This document shows, in pieces, positions 7,234-14,877 of a stretch of DNA of 26,260 nt (position 1 is the first letter of the stretch; the number at the start of each line of letters is the position of its first letter). The stretch comes from Bacteroidota bacterium (GTDB lineage Bacteria > Bacteroidota > Kryptoniia > Kryptoniales > JAKASW01), in contig JAJYOS010000005.1 in assembly GCA_021796055.1 (NCBI GenBank), positions 1 through 26,260 of the forward strand, in the 5' to 3' direction. The position numbers and the translations under genes are program-made. Under the pieces are notes generated by a model that saw nothing but the letters and a program-made list of their open reading frames with translations, had not been told where the DNA came from and searched no databases.

Positions 7234-8250
7234 ATGGCCTCACGCATATGGGATACGAAGGAAATAAGACGCAAAGACGTCAGCGTCGGCGAGTTTTACA
7301 AGGCAATGCGCGAGAAGACAAAGCTGCAGCCGATCAACGGCGATGTCGGCTTCGCCAAGCTCATTACCGACAAGAACGTCCACCGGCCGGGCCTCGCTCT
7401 CGCCGGCTATGTCGAGCTCTTTTCCTTTAACCGCGTGCAGCTCTTCGGCAACACTGAGGTGCGCTACCTGAGTTCGCTGAAGATTGAAGACCGTCGGCGC
7501 GCACTCGAAACTATACTGCAGTTCGACATTCCTTGTATCGTGATAGCAAACAGCAACGAGATCGAACAGGAACTGATAGACCTGATTACCGATCATGGAG
7601 TATCAGTCTTCAGAAGCACGTTCGAAACGACCCGTCTTGTTTATTTCCTCGGTGAATATCTTGACGAGGTGTTCGCTCCCAACACCGTCATACACGGTTC
7701 GCTCGTAGATGTTTACGGAATTGGGCTGCTCTTTGTCGGAAGAAGCGGGATCGGCAAAAGTGAAATTGCACTGGATCTTGTTGAGCGCGGACACCGGATT
7801 GTCGCGGACGATGCAGTCAGCGTTTCGAGGCAGGGTGAGGATCTCCTCATCGGAAAGAGCTCGAAGATAGCTCAGCATTTCATGGAAGTCCGCGGACTCG
7901 GAATCATCGATGTTCGAAGCGTGTTCGGCATAAGGTCCGTGAGGAAGCGTAAGCGCATCGAGGTCGTTGTCGAACTGGAGGAATGGGATTCATCCCAGGA
8001 ATATACACGCACAGGGCTCGATCATGAATTTGTGTCGATCCTGAGTGTTGAGATCCCGCTTGTAAAGTTGCCGATCCTGCCTGGGAAAAATATCACCGTC
8101 ATCGCGGAAGTAATCTCTCTGAATCATCTGCTGAGATCATACGATTACGACGCCGCGGAAGTATTCAACCAGAAGATTCAAGAAGCGATAAAGAAGAAAA
8201 AGAAAGAAAGTACCGGTGCAAGCCGGTATTTCGAACGGGACTTCGAATAG
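7234..8250 (+). CDS. hprK: HPr kinase/phosphorylase
   Basis: HprK phosphorylates and dephosphorylates a serine of the phosphocarrier HPr in response to ATP and phosphate state. The 338-residue protein has the N-terminal domain (about 12-145) and the C-terminal kinase domain. The P-loop is GRSGIGKSE (169-177), followed by LVERGHRIVADDAV, the signature MEVRGLGIIDVRSVFGIRSVR, and a C-terminal Lys-rich helix. All diagnostic motifs are present. No HPr or PTS gene is in the window. In many bacteria with incomplete PTS, HprK has a purely regulatory job, which may apply here. The gene starts without an obvious Shine-Dalgarno sequence. Confidence 0.94.
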   Translation: MASRIWDTKEIRRKDVSVGEFYKAMREKTKLQPINGDVGFAKLITDKNVHRPGLALAGYVELFSFNRVQLFGNTEVRYLSSLKIEDRRRALETILQFDIPCIVIANSNEIEQELIDLITDHGVSVFRSTFETTRLVYFLGEYLDEVFAPNTVIHGSLVDVYGIGLLFVGRSGIGKSEIALDLVERGHRIVADDAVSVSRQGEDLLIGKSSKIAQHFMEVRGLGIIDVRSVFGIRSVRKRKRIEVVVELEEWDSSQEYTRTGLDHEFVSILSVEIPLVKLPILPGKNITVIAEVISLNHLLRSYDYDAAEVFNQKIQEAIKKKKKESTGASRYFERDFE

Positions 8251-8260
8251 GGGGTCGAAA

Positions 8261-9025
8261 ATGAAGAATGCAAAATCCAAAACCAATCCGAAAACTGTCT
8301 CTCAATCGGCCGGATCTCTGGCCGGAAAAGTTGCGATCGTAACGGGCGGCTCTCGGGGCATAGGCAAGTTCATTGCCAGGAGGCTTGCACTGGAAGGAGC
8401 CTCGGTGGTAATCGCAGGACGAACAGCCGCAGATCTTAGAGTAGCTGCCGACGAAATAGAGTCTCAGGGTGGTCGGATTATCTCCGTTCAGACCGATGTG
8501 TCAAACGAGAAGAGTGTCCACCGGCTTCTGAGTAAGACACTGACGGAGTTTGGCACGATCGACATCCTGGTAAACAACGCGGGACAGTTCATGGAGAAAT
8601 CGATTACCGACATGTCGATAAGTGAGTGGGACAACGTTATCGGAACCAACCTGACCGGACCTTTCCTTCTTTCCCGGGCAGTACTTCCGGAAATGATAGA
8701 GAAAATGGACGGGACGATAGTCATGATCTCGTCGACCTCCGGCAAGCGCGCGAAGGCAAACTCGACCGCATATTCTGCGTCGAAATTCGGTATCGAGGGA
8801 TTTTCCGAGGCACTTCTAAGAGAAGTCAGAGACTATAACATACGCGTCATAGTTGTAACGCCTAGTTCCGTTGATTCCAGCGAGAGAGATACCCGGCAAA
8901 TTCTCAAAGGAGGCAGAGGCGCCAGACTGCGCGGGGAGGACGTTGCAGACATAGTGGTACAGGCAATAAAGCTTCCGCCACGGGCACTCGTGAGAGAAGT
9001 GGAGCTGTGGGCGACAAACCCGTAG
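8261..9025 (+). CDS. Short-chain dehydrogenase/reductase (FabG-like SDR)
   Basis: This is a classical SDR of 254 residues with an NAD(P) Rossmann fold. Cofactor motif TGGSRGIG is at 28-35, NNAG follows in the middle, and the catalytic Ser-Tyr-Lys set is in ISSTSG and YSASK (Y171, K175). The first 20 residues are a polar extension before the fold. The ATG at 8261 is preferred because GGGGG lies just upstream and hprK ends 10 nt earlier; the longer frame overlaps hprK. Arg after the Gly-rich Ser (SRG) and a downstream GRT hint at NADPH preference, which is inference. The substrate cannot be told: it resembles 3-oxoacyl-ACP reductases but has no fatty-acid synthesis neighbours. Confidence 0.85.
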   Translation: MKNAKSKTNPKTVSQSAGSLAGKVAIVTGGSRGIGKFIARRLALEGASVVIAGRTAADLRVAADEIESQGGRIISVQTDVSNEKSVHRLLSKTLTEFGTIDILVNNAGQFMEKSITDMSISEWDNVIGTNLTGPFLLSRAVLPEMIEKMDGTIVMISSTSGKRAKANSTAYSASKFGIEGFSEALLREVRDYNIRVIVVTPSSVDSSERDTRQILKGGRGARLRGEDVADIVVQAIKLPPRALVREVELWATNP

Positions 9026-9201
9026 CAAATACTCAAAAGTGGAAACCTGGAGAACAGGGGAAAGACAGGTTGAAACGGAATACTGCACACCGGTGTTAGT
9101 GTTTTCACTTGCTGTCTCGAATTCTTTTCGTTTTGGTTTTCAAGTTTTGAATTGACTGTTTAAGCTTGGCTGGTTCTGTGTCGATTTTTTACCTTTGACT
9201 T

Positions 9202-10206
9202 TTGACCGTGAGTAGATTTATACCATCATATATAGATTTGTTTGAATCCGGAGAGCTTCAGCGACGGGCTGAAATCCTCGACGAGATGCTTTCATCCTGC
9301 GACATCTGTCCGCTCGATTGCCGGGTAGACCGCAAGGAGGGCAAGATCGCCAGGTGCTATTCGCGGTGCCTTCCCGTAGTCAGTTCCTACTGTCCGCATT
9401 TCGGCGAAGAGCCGCCGCTTGTCGGAACGAACGGTGCTGGGAATATTTTCTTCGGGAACTGCAACCTCCGCTGTGTCTACTGCCAGAATTACCAGATCAG
9501 CCAGAACTATAAAGTCGAGCTGAAAAACGAGATAAGTTTTGAGAGGCTCGCTGAGATAATGCTCGAGCTGCAGAACAAGGGCTGTCATAATATCGGCATG
9601 GTTTCCCCGACGCACTTTGTTCCACAAATAGTCAAATCGCTGGTCATAGCCGTCGGACGAGGACTCAGGGTGCCGCTGGTTTATAATACAAATGCTTATG
9701 ATTCTGTCGAAGTTCTTAAACTGCTCGACGGGATCGTCGATATTTACCTGCCCGACCTTAAGTACAGTTACGAGTCCGATGGCTACGCCTATTCGAAGGT
9801 GAAGGAGTACCCGCAGTCGGCGAGAGCGGCACTCAAAGAGATGCACAGGCAGACCGGCAGTGGACTCGTTTTCGGAGATGACGGGCTATTGAAGCGCGGT
9901 CTGGTGATCAGGCACCTAGTACTACCGAACGATATTGCCGGAAGCAGGGAGACCCTCGGTTGGATCGCAAGCGAACTCGGCAACGATGTCGCACTCTCGG
10001 TCATGTCCCAGTATTATCCGACCAACAAGGCGGAGTCGATTATGCTGCTGAGCAGGCACATCCGCGAAAGCGAGTATAATCGGGTGCTCGATATGCTCGA
10101 TGAGTTCGGGTTTGAAAATGGATGGATGCAGAATTTCGAGAGCAAGGATTACTACAAGCCGGACTTCACGGACCGGGCGACACCATTTCCGGTGATTAAG
10201 CCCTGA
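9202..10206 (+). CDS. Radical SAM protein, PflX/PflA-like (COG1313 type)
   Basis: This 334-residue radical SAM protein resembles the uncharacterised PflX branch of pyruvate-formate-lyase-activating enzymes. The cluster motif CxxxCxxC is CNLRCVYC (C87, C91, C94). Upstream is a second cysteine set, CDICPLDC...RC (C33, C36, C40, C52), typical of this branch and perhaps a metal site. Later landmarks are YNTNAYDSVEVLKLLDGIVDIYLPDLKY and the C-terminal QNFESKDYYKPDF. It probably performs radical chemistry on a protein or small molecule; the target is unknown and no glycyl-radical enzyme lies nearby. The start is TTG at 9202 or GTG at 9208, and neither has a clear ribosome binding site. The 175-nt gap before it holds a 10-bp palindrome, ACACCGGTGT, at 9087-9096. 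Confidence 0.85.
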   Translation: MTVSRFIPSYIDLFESGELQRRAEILDEMLSSCDICPLDCRVDRKEGKIARCYSRCLPVVSSYCPHFGEEPPLVGTNGAGNIFFGNCNLRCVYCQNYQISQNYKVELKNEISFERLAEIMLELQNKGCHNIGMVSPTHFVPQIVKSLVIAVGRGLRVPLVYNTNAYDSVEVLKLLDGIVDIYLPDLKYSYESDGYAYSKVKEYPQSARAALKEMHRQTGSGLVFGDDGLLKRGLVIRHLVLPNDIAGSRETLGWIASELGNDVALSVMSQYYPTNKAESIMLLSRHIRESEYNRVLDMLDEFGFENGWMQNFESKDYYKPDFTDRATPFPVIKP

Positions 10207-10237
10207 CCGGTATGCTCGAAGATAGACTCTAAATTTG

Positions 10238-10340
10238 AAGCTCCAAACAAAGTCGAGTGCCCAACTCTTAAGGCTCTAAGCTGGCAAACTCCGGCCTGGA
10301 TCCCTGGAGAAATCGAGATTCCAGTTTTGATTTCGATTGG
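10238..10340. repeat. Decayed copy of the 'AAGCTCCAAAC' dispersed repeat
   Basis: AAGCTCCAAACAAAG at 10238-10252 is identical over 15 bases to 13958-13972 in the ychF spacer. The following sequence keeps the character of that element, with ACTCC/GGAGT words and AATCGA...TCGATT inverted pieces, but the long stem is lost. No gene is seen between 10207 and 10430 apart from this. Confidence 0.45.
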
Positions 10341-10430
10341 AGTTTCTTCTGAAGGATTGCCTTCGAAAGGATTCAGAGCTTATAGATTCTCCGGCTTGCT
10401 CGTTCGAACACCTCTTGACACAGGTGAGAA

Positions 10431-10634
10431 TCATCCGAATTCCTCTTCATCCTCAAACGGGAAGAACATTTCCTTTGCATTCGGATTGGAGATTTCTTTA
10501 ATGGAAATGCCGTTCGGATAAATCTTAAGGTCTATTTTGTCTCTTAGATAGCCGGCGATGATCGCAGAAAACAGGTCTTCCTCCTCCTTGCGTGACGCAT
10601 GGCGGGAGGATGCGCCGCTCTTGTCGTCGTCCAT
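10431..10634 (-). CDS. Small acidic hypothetical protein
   Basis: This 67-residue frame lies downstream of the uracil-DNA glycosylase on the same strand. It opens with a charged, disordered-looking stretch rich in Asp, Ser, Lys and Glu. It continues with a plausible helix and strand (DLFSAIIAGYLRDKIDLKIY, NGISIKEI) and ends with the acidic FFPFEDEEEFG. The composition looks protein-like rather than random, but I recognise no family and the ribosome binding site is weak (GAAAGAAAG). A small hairpin, CACCC/GGGTG (10666-10680), lies between it and the glycosylase stop. The opposite-strand frame is judged a shadow. Confidence 0.5.
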   Translation of the reverse strand: MDDDKSGASSRHASRKEEEDLFSAIIAGYLRDKIDLKIYPNGISIKEISNPNAKEMFFPFEDEEEFG

Positions 10635-10716
10635 GACTTTCTTTCGTTTTAGTGCGTTTAGTGATCACCCTTCCTGGGTGTCCTTTGGATTATTATCGGA
10701 AGAAAACAGATTTGGA

Positions 10717-11430
10717 TTAGTCGGCAGGTCCAATGCGGCCGATCAAATGGCGTGCTTTTCTGAATATGCTTTCGAACATCGGTTTTGTAAGTTTGCCGGT
10801 GAATGTGTTCTGTTGGCTCGGATGGTAGGAGGAAATTAGTGTTAGTCCGTTAGCTATATCGTACTCTGCTCCGTGAGCAAACTTCTGCTTCCGGTCGAAG
10901 TGACATTTGCCGATTGCTTCAAGTGATATGATGGTCCTGTCAAACGCGAGTTTTCCGAGTGCGACGATCACGGTCACATTCATTAGGACTCGCAATTCCT
11001 CCAACAGATACGGCTGACAGTTTTCGATTTCTTCCTTCAACGGTTTGTTCTGTGGGGGCGCACATTGTACCACGGCCGTTATATAGCAGTCCTTTAACCT
11101 CAAGCCGTCATCGAGGGAAACCGATGTCGGCTGGCTCGCAAATCCAAATTTGTGCAATGTGCTGAAAAGCCAGTCGCCACTTCTGTCGCCAGTGAACATC
11201 CGCCCTGTGCGGTTTCCACCATGCGCTGCCGGTGCCAGTCCGACAATTAGAACTCCGGCGTCCGGGTCGCCGAATCCCGGCAAAGGTTTTCCCCAGTATG
11301 TGCAATCGGAAAATCTCGCCACCTTCTCGCGTGCCACTCTCTCGCGCCATTCGACGAGTCGCGGACATTTGCGGCAGGAGATAACTCTCCGGTTAAGCTG
11401 GTACAGGTGATTACCGTTAGTATTGGTCAT
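10717..11430 (-). CDS. Uracil-DNA glycosylase, family 5 (UDGb-like)
   Basis: The enzyme removes uracil, and in this family other deaminated bases, from DNA for base-excision repair. The 237-residue protein has motif A as GLAPAAHGGNRTGRMFTGD (64-82) and motif B as YHPSQQNT near 205-212. Cysteines C19, C22 and two more in QCAPPQ and ENCQPY fit the 4Fe-4S cluster of families 4 and 5. The lack of a catalytic Asp or Asn at the start of motif A (GLAPAAH rather than GEAPG) and the HGGNRTGR string point to family 5 rather than family 4. It is a stand-alone gene next to a small hypothetical one, with no other repair genes. Confidence 0.9.
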   Translation of the reverse strand: MTNTNGNHLYQLNRRVISCRKCPRLVEWRERVAREKVARFSDCTYWGKPLPGFGDPDAGVLIVGLAPAAHGGNRTGRMFTGDRSGDWLFSTLHKFGFASQPTSVSLDDGLRLKDCYITAVVQCAPPQNKPLKEEIENCQPYLLEELRVLMNVTVIVALGKLAFDRTIISLEAIGKCHFDRKQKFAHGAEYDIANGLTLISSYHPSQQNTFTGKLTKPMFESIFRKARHLIGRIGPAD

Positions 11431-11525
11431 CGTTGAAAGAAGATAATTCGGATGCTGGAAGCAAGGACAGGTCGATGTCTCTCATTATGGCATCTTGCTT
11501 CTTTTTCCTCAGATCTGAAACCGCT

Positions 11526-11678
11526 CTAGACCGGCAATTTCACAAAGAACGATGATCCTTCGCCTTTGATCGATTCGCACCAGATTTTCCCTTGAAGAAG
11601 CTCTGTCAATCTTTTCGCAATCGATAACCAGAGGCCTGTCGTAGATTCCCCGGCTGTGGGTTTGGATGAAAACTTCAC
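11526..11678 (-). pseudogene. Remnant of a sensor histidine kinase C-terminus
   Basis: Within a non-coding stretch (11431-11890), one minus-strand frame reads KFSSKPTAGESTTGLWLSIA and then KRLTELLQGKIWCESIKGEG and SSFFVKLPV before a stop at 11526. This is clearly the end of a HATPase_c domain: the G2 box expected as STGLGLSI has Trp in place of Gly, and the GKIWCES/GSSFFVKLP tail is typical. Upstream the frame closes (TAG) and no DHp, N-box or G1 sequence is visible. Only about 50 codons survive, so this is a decayed fragment. The tail differs from that of the intact kinase at 22.2 kb, so it is not a simple duplication of it. Confidence 0.7.
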
Positions 11679-11772
11679 AATTAGTCGCTACGGAGCATCG
11701 CAACGCGGCTGGACAATGCCACGAATCGCCTGGGTACATGGGGAACTAGTGATTAGCTCCTGCTCTCAGTGC

Positions 11773-11814
11773 CAGGGGAATCCTCTTAAGATGGTACAGG
11801 GGGCTACTCTTAAG
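11773..11814. repeat. Short tandem direct repeat, possible mobile-element end
   Basis: CAGGGGAATCCTCTTAAG (11773-11790) and CAGGGGGCTACTCTTAAG (11797-11814) match at 15 of 18 positions with a 24-bp period. They lie between the dead kinase fragment and the esterase. Repeated short sites like these occur at the ends of some insertion sequences, but no transposase or matching second end is visible, so the mobile origin is inference. Confidence 0.4.
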
Positions 11815-11890
11815 TCGGGTCATTTTTGGAAAGACGAAGCGAGATTACGAGCTTTCATTTTGCTGATTACTTCCTGTAGTTTGCTTCTCC

Positions 11891-12769
11891 TCAATGAGGA
11901 TACTTTACAACCCTCAACACGCTTACCAGCCTACTCAACAATGGCTGTATTTCCTCATCCCAGAAAGTCCAGCTGTGGACACCCGGCATCTCATGATACT
12001 CGTAGAGTTTGCCATACTTACGGAGTATCTCTGTGAATTCCCTGTGAGCGGGTAGAAAATCTGTGAATCCGTCTTGCACGCCGACCGCGCAGAAGATATA
12101 TGGAAGCTTGTCGGTGCTGTCCCTTTTCGCGAGTACAAAGACATTGTGGCTGTCTCTGAACGACTTGTCCTTTGTGCCGAATGCCTTGACGATGCTCGGG
12201 TAAATCGGTCCCTGACCTCCGGGAATCGGGGCGTTCGGGCGTGCCAGTACCGAATCGATGACTCCCGGAACAGTAATCGCACCGCTGAGGTCTCCGGCAA
12301 ATAAGAAACGTCCCGGATACCGTAGCGCAAGCATCAATGCGCCGTAACCGCCCATCGACAGCCCGGCTATCGCCTGCCTGGTCGTGTCAACTGAAAACTT
12401 GCTGTCGATGAACTTCGGCAGATCGATCATCATGTAGTCTTCGTACCGCTCACCTTTGTCAGTTTGTGAATTGACGTACCAGGAATTCTTGGCCTCCGGC
12501 ATAACTACAATCAGCGCAAGACGCTGTGTGTAGTAGGTGATGTCCGTCATGGATACCCAGTTGGTTTCACTTCCATCATATCCGTGCAGGAGATAAAGAA
12601 CGGGGTATCTAATTGACTCATCATAATGTTCGGGCAGCAGTATGACCATCCGCATTGTTCCATGGACGCTCGGTGAATAGAAACTCAGGCTTCTGACGCG
12701 AGGCTGAGCAAAGACAAGCGAAGTAAAAGTGATTAGTGCAAGTGCAGCAAGTAAACCGAAGCGTTTCAT
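11891..12769 (-). CDS. Secreted esterase (esterase D/antigen 85-like, PF00756 type)
   Basis: This is an alpha/beta-hydrolase of 292 residues with a clear signal peptide (MKRFGLLAALALITFTSLVFA, cleavage before Q22 likely). It has the nucleophile elbow GLSMGGYG (S138), an acidic residue in GVQDGFTDF, and the catalytic His in MPGVHSWTFW. The LLHGYDGSETNW stretch forms the oxyanion side. Such proteins hydrolyse acyl esters in the periplasm or outside the cell; the substrate is unknown. The ATG at 12769 is chosen because it begins the signal peptide and GGAG lies 9 nt upstream. The 14-codon extension to 12811 is built from repeated TGGAATGAT-like intergenic words. It sits about 60 nt after ychF on the same strand. 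Confidence 0.85.
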   Translation of the reverse strand: MKRFGLLAALALITFTSLVFAQPRVRSLSFYSPSVHGTMRMVILLPEHYDESIRYPVLYLLHGYDGSETNWVSMTDITYYTQRLALIVVMPEAKNSWYVNSQTDKGERYEDYMMIDLPKFIDSKFSVDTTRQAIAGLSMGGYGALMLALRYPGRFLFAGDLSGAITVPGVIDSVLARPNAPIPGGQGPIYPSIVKAFGTKDKSFRDSHNVFVLAKRDSTDKLPYIFCAVGVQDGFTDFLPAHREFTEILRKYGKLYEYHEMPGVHSWTFWDEEIQPLLSRLVSVLRVVKYPH

Positions 12770-12830
12770 TTTCCGATACTCCATCATTGAATCATTCCAA
12801 CATTCCATCATCCCTTTGTTCCGTATTCAC

Positions 12831-13928
12831 TTAGACGCTGAAACGTACCACAACTATATCCCCGTCCTGCACGAGATAGTCTCTTCCTTCCACATGAAGC
12901 AGCCCGGCATCCTTAACAGACTGTTCAGAACCGAGCCGGATCAAGTCATCGTATTTAATAACTTCCATCCGGATGAATCCTTTTTCGAAATCCGAATGGA
13001 TCTTCCCAGCCGCACTCGGTGCGGTGGAATTAGCCTCGACGGTCCAGGCGTGGACCTCCTTCGGTCCGGCGGTGAAGAACGTGACGAGATTCAAGAGGGA
13101 ATAACCTTCCCTTATTACCCGTTCGAGGCCCGAAGCTTCCAGCCCAAGGTCCGAGAGGAAAAGTGCCTTCTCTTCGTTCTGGAGCTGCGAGAGTTCCGCT
13201 TCGATTTTCCCGGATACGACGACCACTCTTGCTCCCTCGCGCGACGCCACTTCTCTGACTGCCTCTACATATTCATTTCCTGTCTTTACATGTGCTTCAT
13301 CCACGTTCGCTATGTACATGACTGGCTTGTCCGTCAGAAGGTGAAGCGAGTAAACGAACTCACGGTGCCTTTCGTCGTCATAGCTGACATATCTTGCAAG
13401 TCTTCCGGAGCCGAGATGGTCGGAGAGTTTCACATACACATCATACTCTTCCTTGAGCTTCTTGTCACCCGACCTTGCTTTTCCCTCGGTCTCTTTCAGT
13501 TTCCTCTGGACAGTATCGAGGTCTTTGATTATCAATTCCGCCTCGATGACTTCGATGTCTCTTTTTGGGTCGACCGTTCCGTCCACGTGTACCACGTTCG
13601 AATCGTCGAAACAGCGGACCACATGCGCCACGGCATCAACTTCGCGGATATGGCCGAGGAACTGGTTGCCGAGTCCCTCGCCTTTGCTCGCTCCACGGAC
13701 GAGTCCCGCGATGTCGACAAACTCGATTGTTGTTGGAATGATTTTCTGTGTCTCGTATAGTGCCGCAAGCTTGTTAAGTCTGATATCCGGCACCGGCACG
13801 ATTCCGACGTTCGGCTCGATCGTGCAAAACGGATAATTCTCGGCAGACACTGCCGCTGAAGTCAGGGCGTTGAAGATTGTCGATTTGCCGACGTTAGGTA
13901 AGCCAATAATTCCGCAGTTAAAACCCAT
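12831..13928 (-). CDS. ychF: Redox-regulated ATPase/GTPase YchF (OLA1 family)
   Basis: YchF is a universally conserved Obg-related P-loop NTPase that binds ATP rather than GTP and associates with ribosomes. The 365-residue protein has G1 GLPNVGKST (9-17), G3 in FVDIAGLVRGASKGEGLGNQ, and G4 as NVDE, the family's altered version of NKxD. A coiled helical insert lies around 140-190 (KLKETEGKARSGDKKLKEEYD). The C-terminal TGS domain ends GDIVVVRFSV. Full length and all motifs are normal. The start codon lies 8 nt after an intergenic repeat whose GGAG may act as a ribosome binding site. Confidence 0.96.
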   Translation of the reverse strand: MGFNCGIIGLPNVGKSTIFNALTSAAVSAENYPFCTIEPNVGIVPVPDIRLNKLAALYETQKIIPTTIEFVDIAGLVRGASKGEGLGNQFLGHIREVDAVAHVVRCFDDSNVVHVDGTVDPKRDIEVIEAELIIKDLDTVQRKLKETEGKARSGDKKLKEEYDVYVKLSDHLGSGRLARYVSYDDERHREFVYSLHLLTDKPVMYIANVDEAHVKTGNEYVEAVREVASREGARVVVVSGKIEAELSQLQNEEKALFLSDLGLEASGLERVIREGYSLLNLVTFFTAGPKEVHAWTVEANSTAPSAAGKIHSDFEKGFIRMEVIKYDDLIRLGSEQSVKDAGLLHVEGRDYLVQDGDIVVVRFSV

Positions 13929-13936
13929 CTCGAATT

Positions 13937-14070
13937 AAGCTCCAAGCTCCAAAATACAAGCTCCAAACAAAGACCAAGAGCCAAAATCAAAACTTGGAAT
14001 CACAAAACTCAATTTTGCTTTTTGATTATTGGAATTTATCTGGAGCTTGGTGTTTGAGATTTGGAGCTTG
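13937..14070. repeat. Long palindromic intergenic element (AAGCTCCAAAC type)
   Basis: The whole ychF spacer is filled by an inverted repeat. CCAAGCTCCA (13942-13951) matches TGGAGCTTGG (14041-14050), and CAAGCTCCAAA (13957-13967) matches TTTGGAGCTTG (14060-14070) perfectly over 11 bp. The interior is A/T-rich with repeated CCAA and TTGG words. A second, partial copy is at 10238. Elements of this look are common between genes in some environmental genomes and produce spurious Phe/Gly/Trp/Leu-rich reading frames; none should be annotated here. Confidence 0.7.
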
Positions 14071-14079
14071 CTTCTAAGT

Positions 14080-14679
14080 TTACGGTCTGAAATCATCCAT
14101 CCCGTCGTCTTCATCGAGACCCAGATCGTCAATGTCGTCGATGTCTTCGAGATGAAGAGTCTCTCCATCAACGTCGGCTTCGGTTAAGAAATCCGATTTG
14201 AATCCCATTTCCTTCAATCTCTTCGCGAGCGGATCGAGGTATGCGCGGGATGATTTTGCCGACTTTGCCTTTTTCACACTCTGCTGAACAGTCTTAATTA
14301 CCTCTATTATTTCAGCATCGCTGACTTCCAGCTCCAACTCCTCGATAGCAGCACTCACACGGTTAACGATGTTGATGTGAAGCATGTCCGATTCGTCATC
14401 GGACCCTTCCTTCAACCTCTCGGAATACCCGCCGTAAGTATTCTCCTTAATCACTTTTACGAAACTCTCCAGTGAATCCGCAACGTAGCTGTCGCTCAGT
14501 TTGTCTCCCTGACCTTCAAATATCTTGTCGACCTCGAAGATTCCCACCTCGACTTCGAAGGAGAGCTGCTGCATGTCGACAGCCTTTTGATTTAACTTCT
14601 TCGAGGAGTGTTTTTCGGCGGCGTGGTGGGAGCCCTTTTCTACCGTCGGTTTCGATGAACGCCTTTTGTTTTGCTTCAT
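14080..14679 (-). CDS. Hypothetical protein with basic N-terminus and acidic C-terminus
   Basis: I do not recognise this 199-residue protein. Residues 1-35 are strongly basic and probably disordered (KQNKRRSSK...HSSKKLNQK). Residues 36-165 look helical and amphipathic, with NIVNRVSAAIEELELEVSDA and EIIEVIKTVQQSVKKAKSAK. The last 25 residues are a dense acidic tail, DIDDIDDLGLDEDDGMDDF. No signal peptide or membrane segment is present. It lies upstream of ychF on the same strand, separated by the palindromic element. The charge polarity suggests interaction with nucleic acid or protein, but that is a guess. Confidence 0.7.
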   Translation of the reverse strand: MKQNKRRSSKPTVEKGSHHAAEKHSSKKLNQKAVDMQQLSFEVEVGIFEVDKIFEGQGDKLSDSYVADSLESFVKVIKENTYGGYSERLKEGSDDESDMLHINIVNRVSAAIEELELEVSDAEIIEVIKTVQQSVKKAKSAKSSRAYLDPLAKRLKEMGFKSDFLTEADVDGETLHLEDIDDIDDLGLDEDDGMDDFRP

Positions 14680-14877
14680 ACGCCTAAAATTTCAAAAAGA
14701 AAACACAAAAAGCAATCTATTTTTCGGAATCTGTTGCAGTGCGTTAGTTACAGGGATGGTGAACCGGCACTACGAGTATTCCTGTTCACTGATATCGAGA
14801 TACATGAGTAGAATGATCTGGAGCGGAAAAGCCCGTGGATCAGATGCAGAAGCGAAGGCCGCTCCAACGGCAACAAG

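Noticed and set aside
11457..11515. GAAGCAAG/CTTGCTTC with a T-run as a plus-strand terminator
   Set aside because: No plus-strand gene ends upstream of it, and the long loop makes a functional terminator doubtful.
11656..12036. Plus-strand frame of 126 codons after the kinase remnant
   Set aside because: Its second half is antisense to the esterase and its first half crosses the tandem repeat; no ribosome binding site or family motif is seen.
12729..13760. Plus-strand frame of 343 codons under ychF and the esterase
   Set aside because: It is antisense to ychF, whose G motifs and TGS domain are complete; the frame has no coherent domain.
13935..14171. Minus-strand frame with a Phe/Trp/Leu/Gly-rich end
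   Set aside because: It is a translation of the palindromic AAGCTCCAAAC element plus the out-of-frame end of the neighbouring gene.
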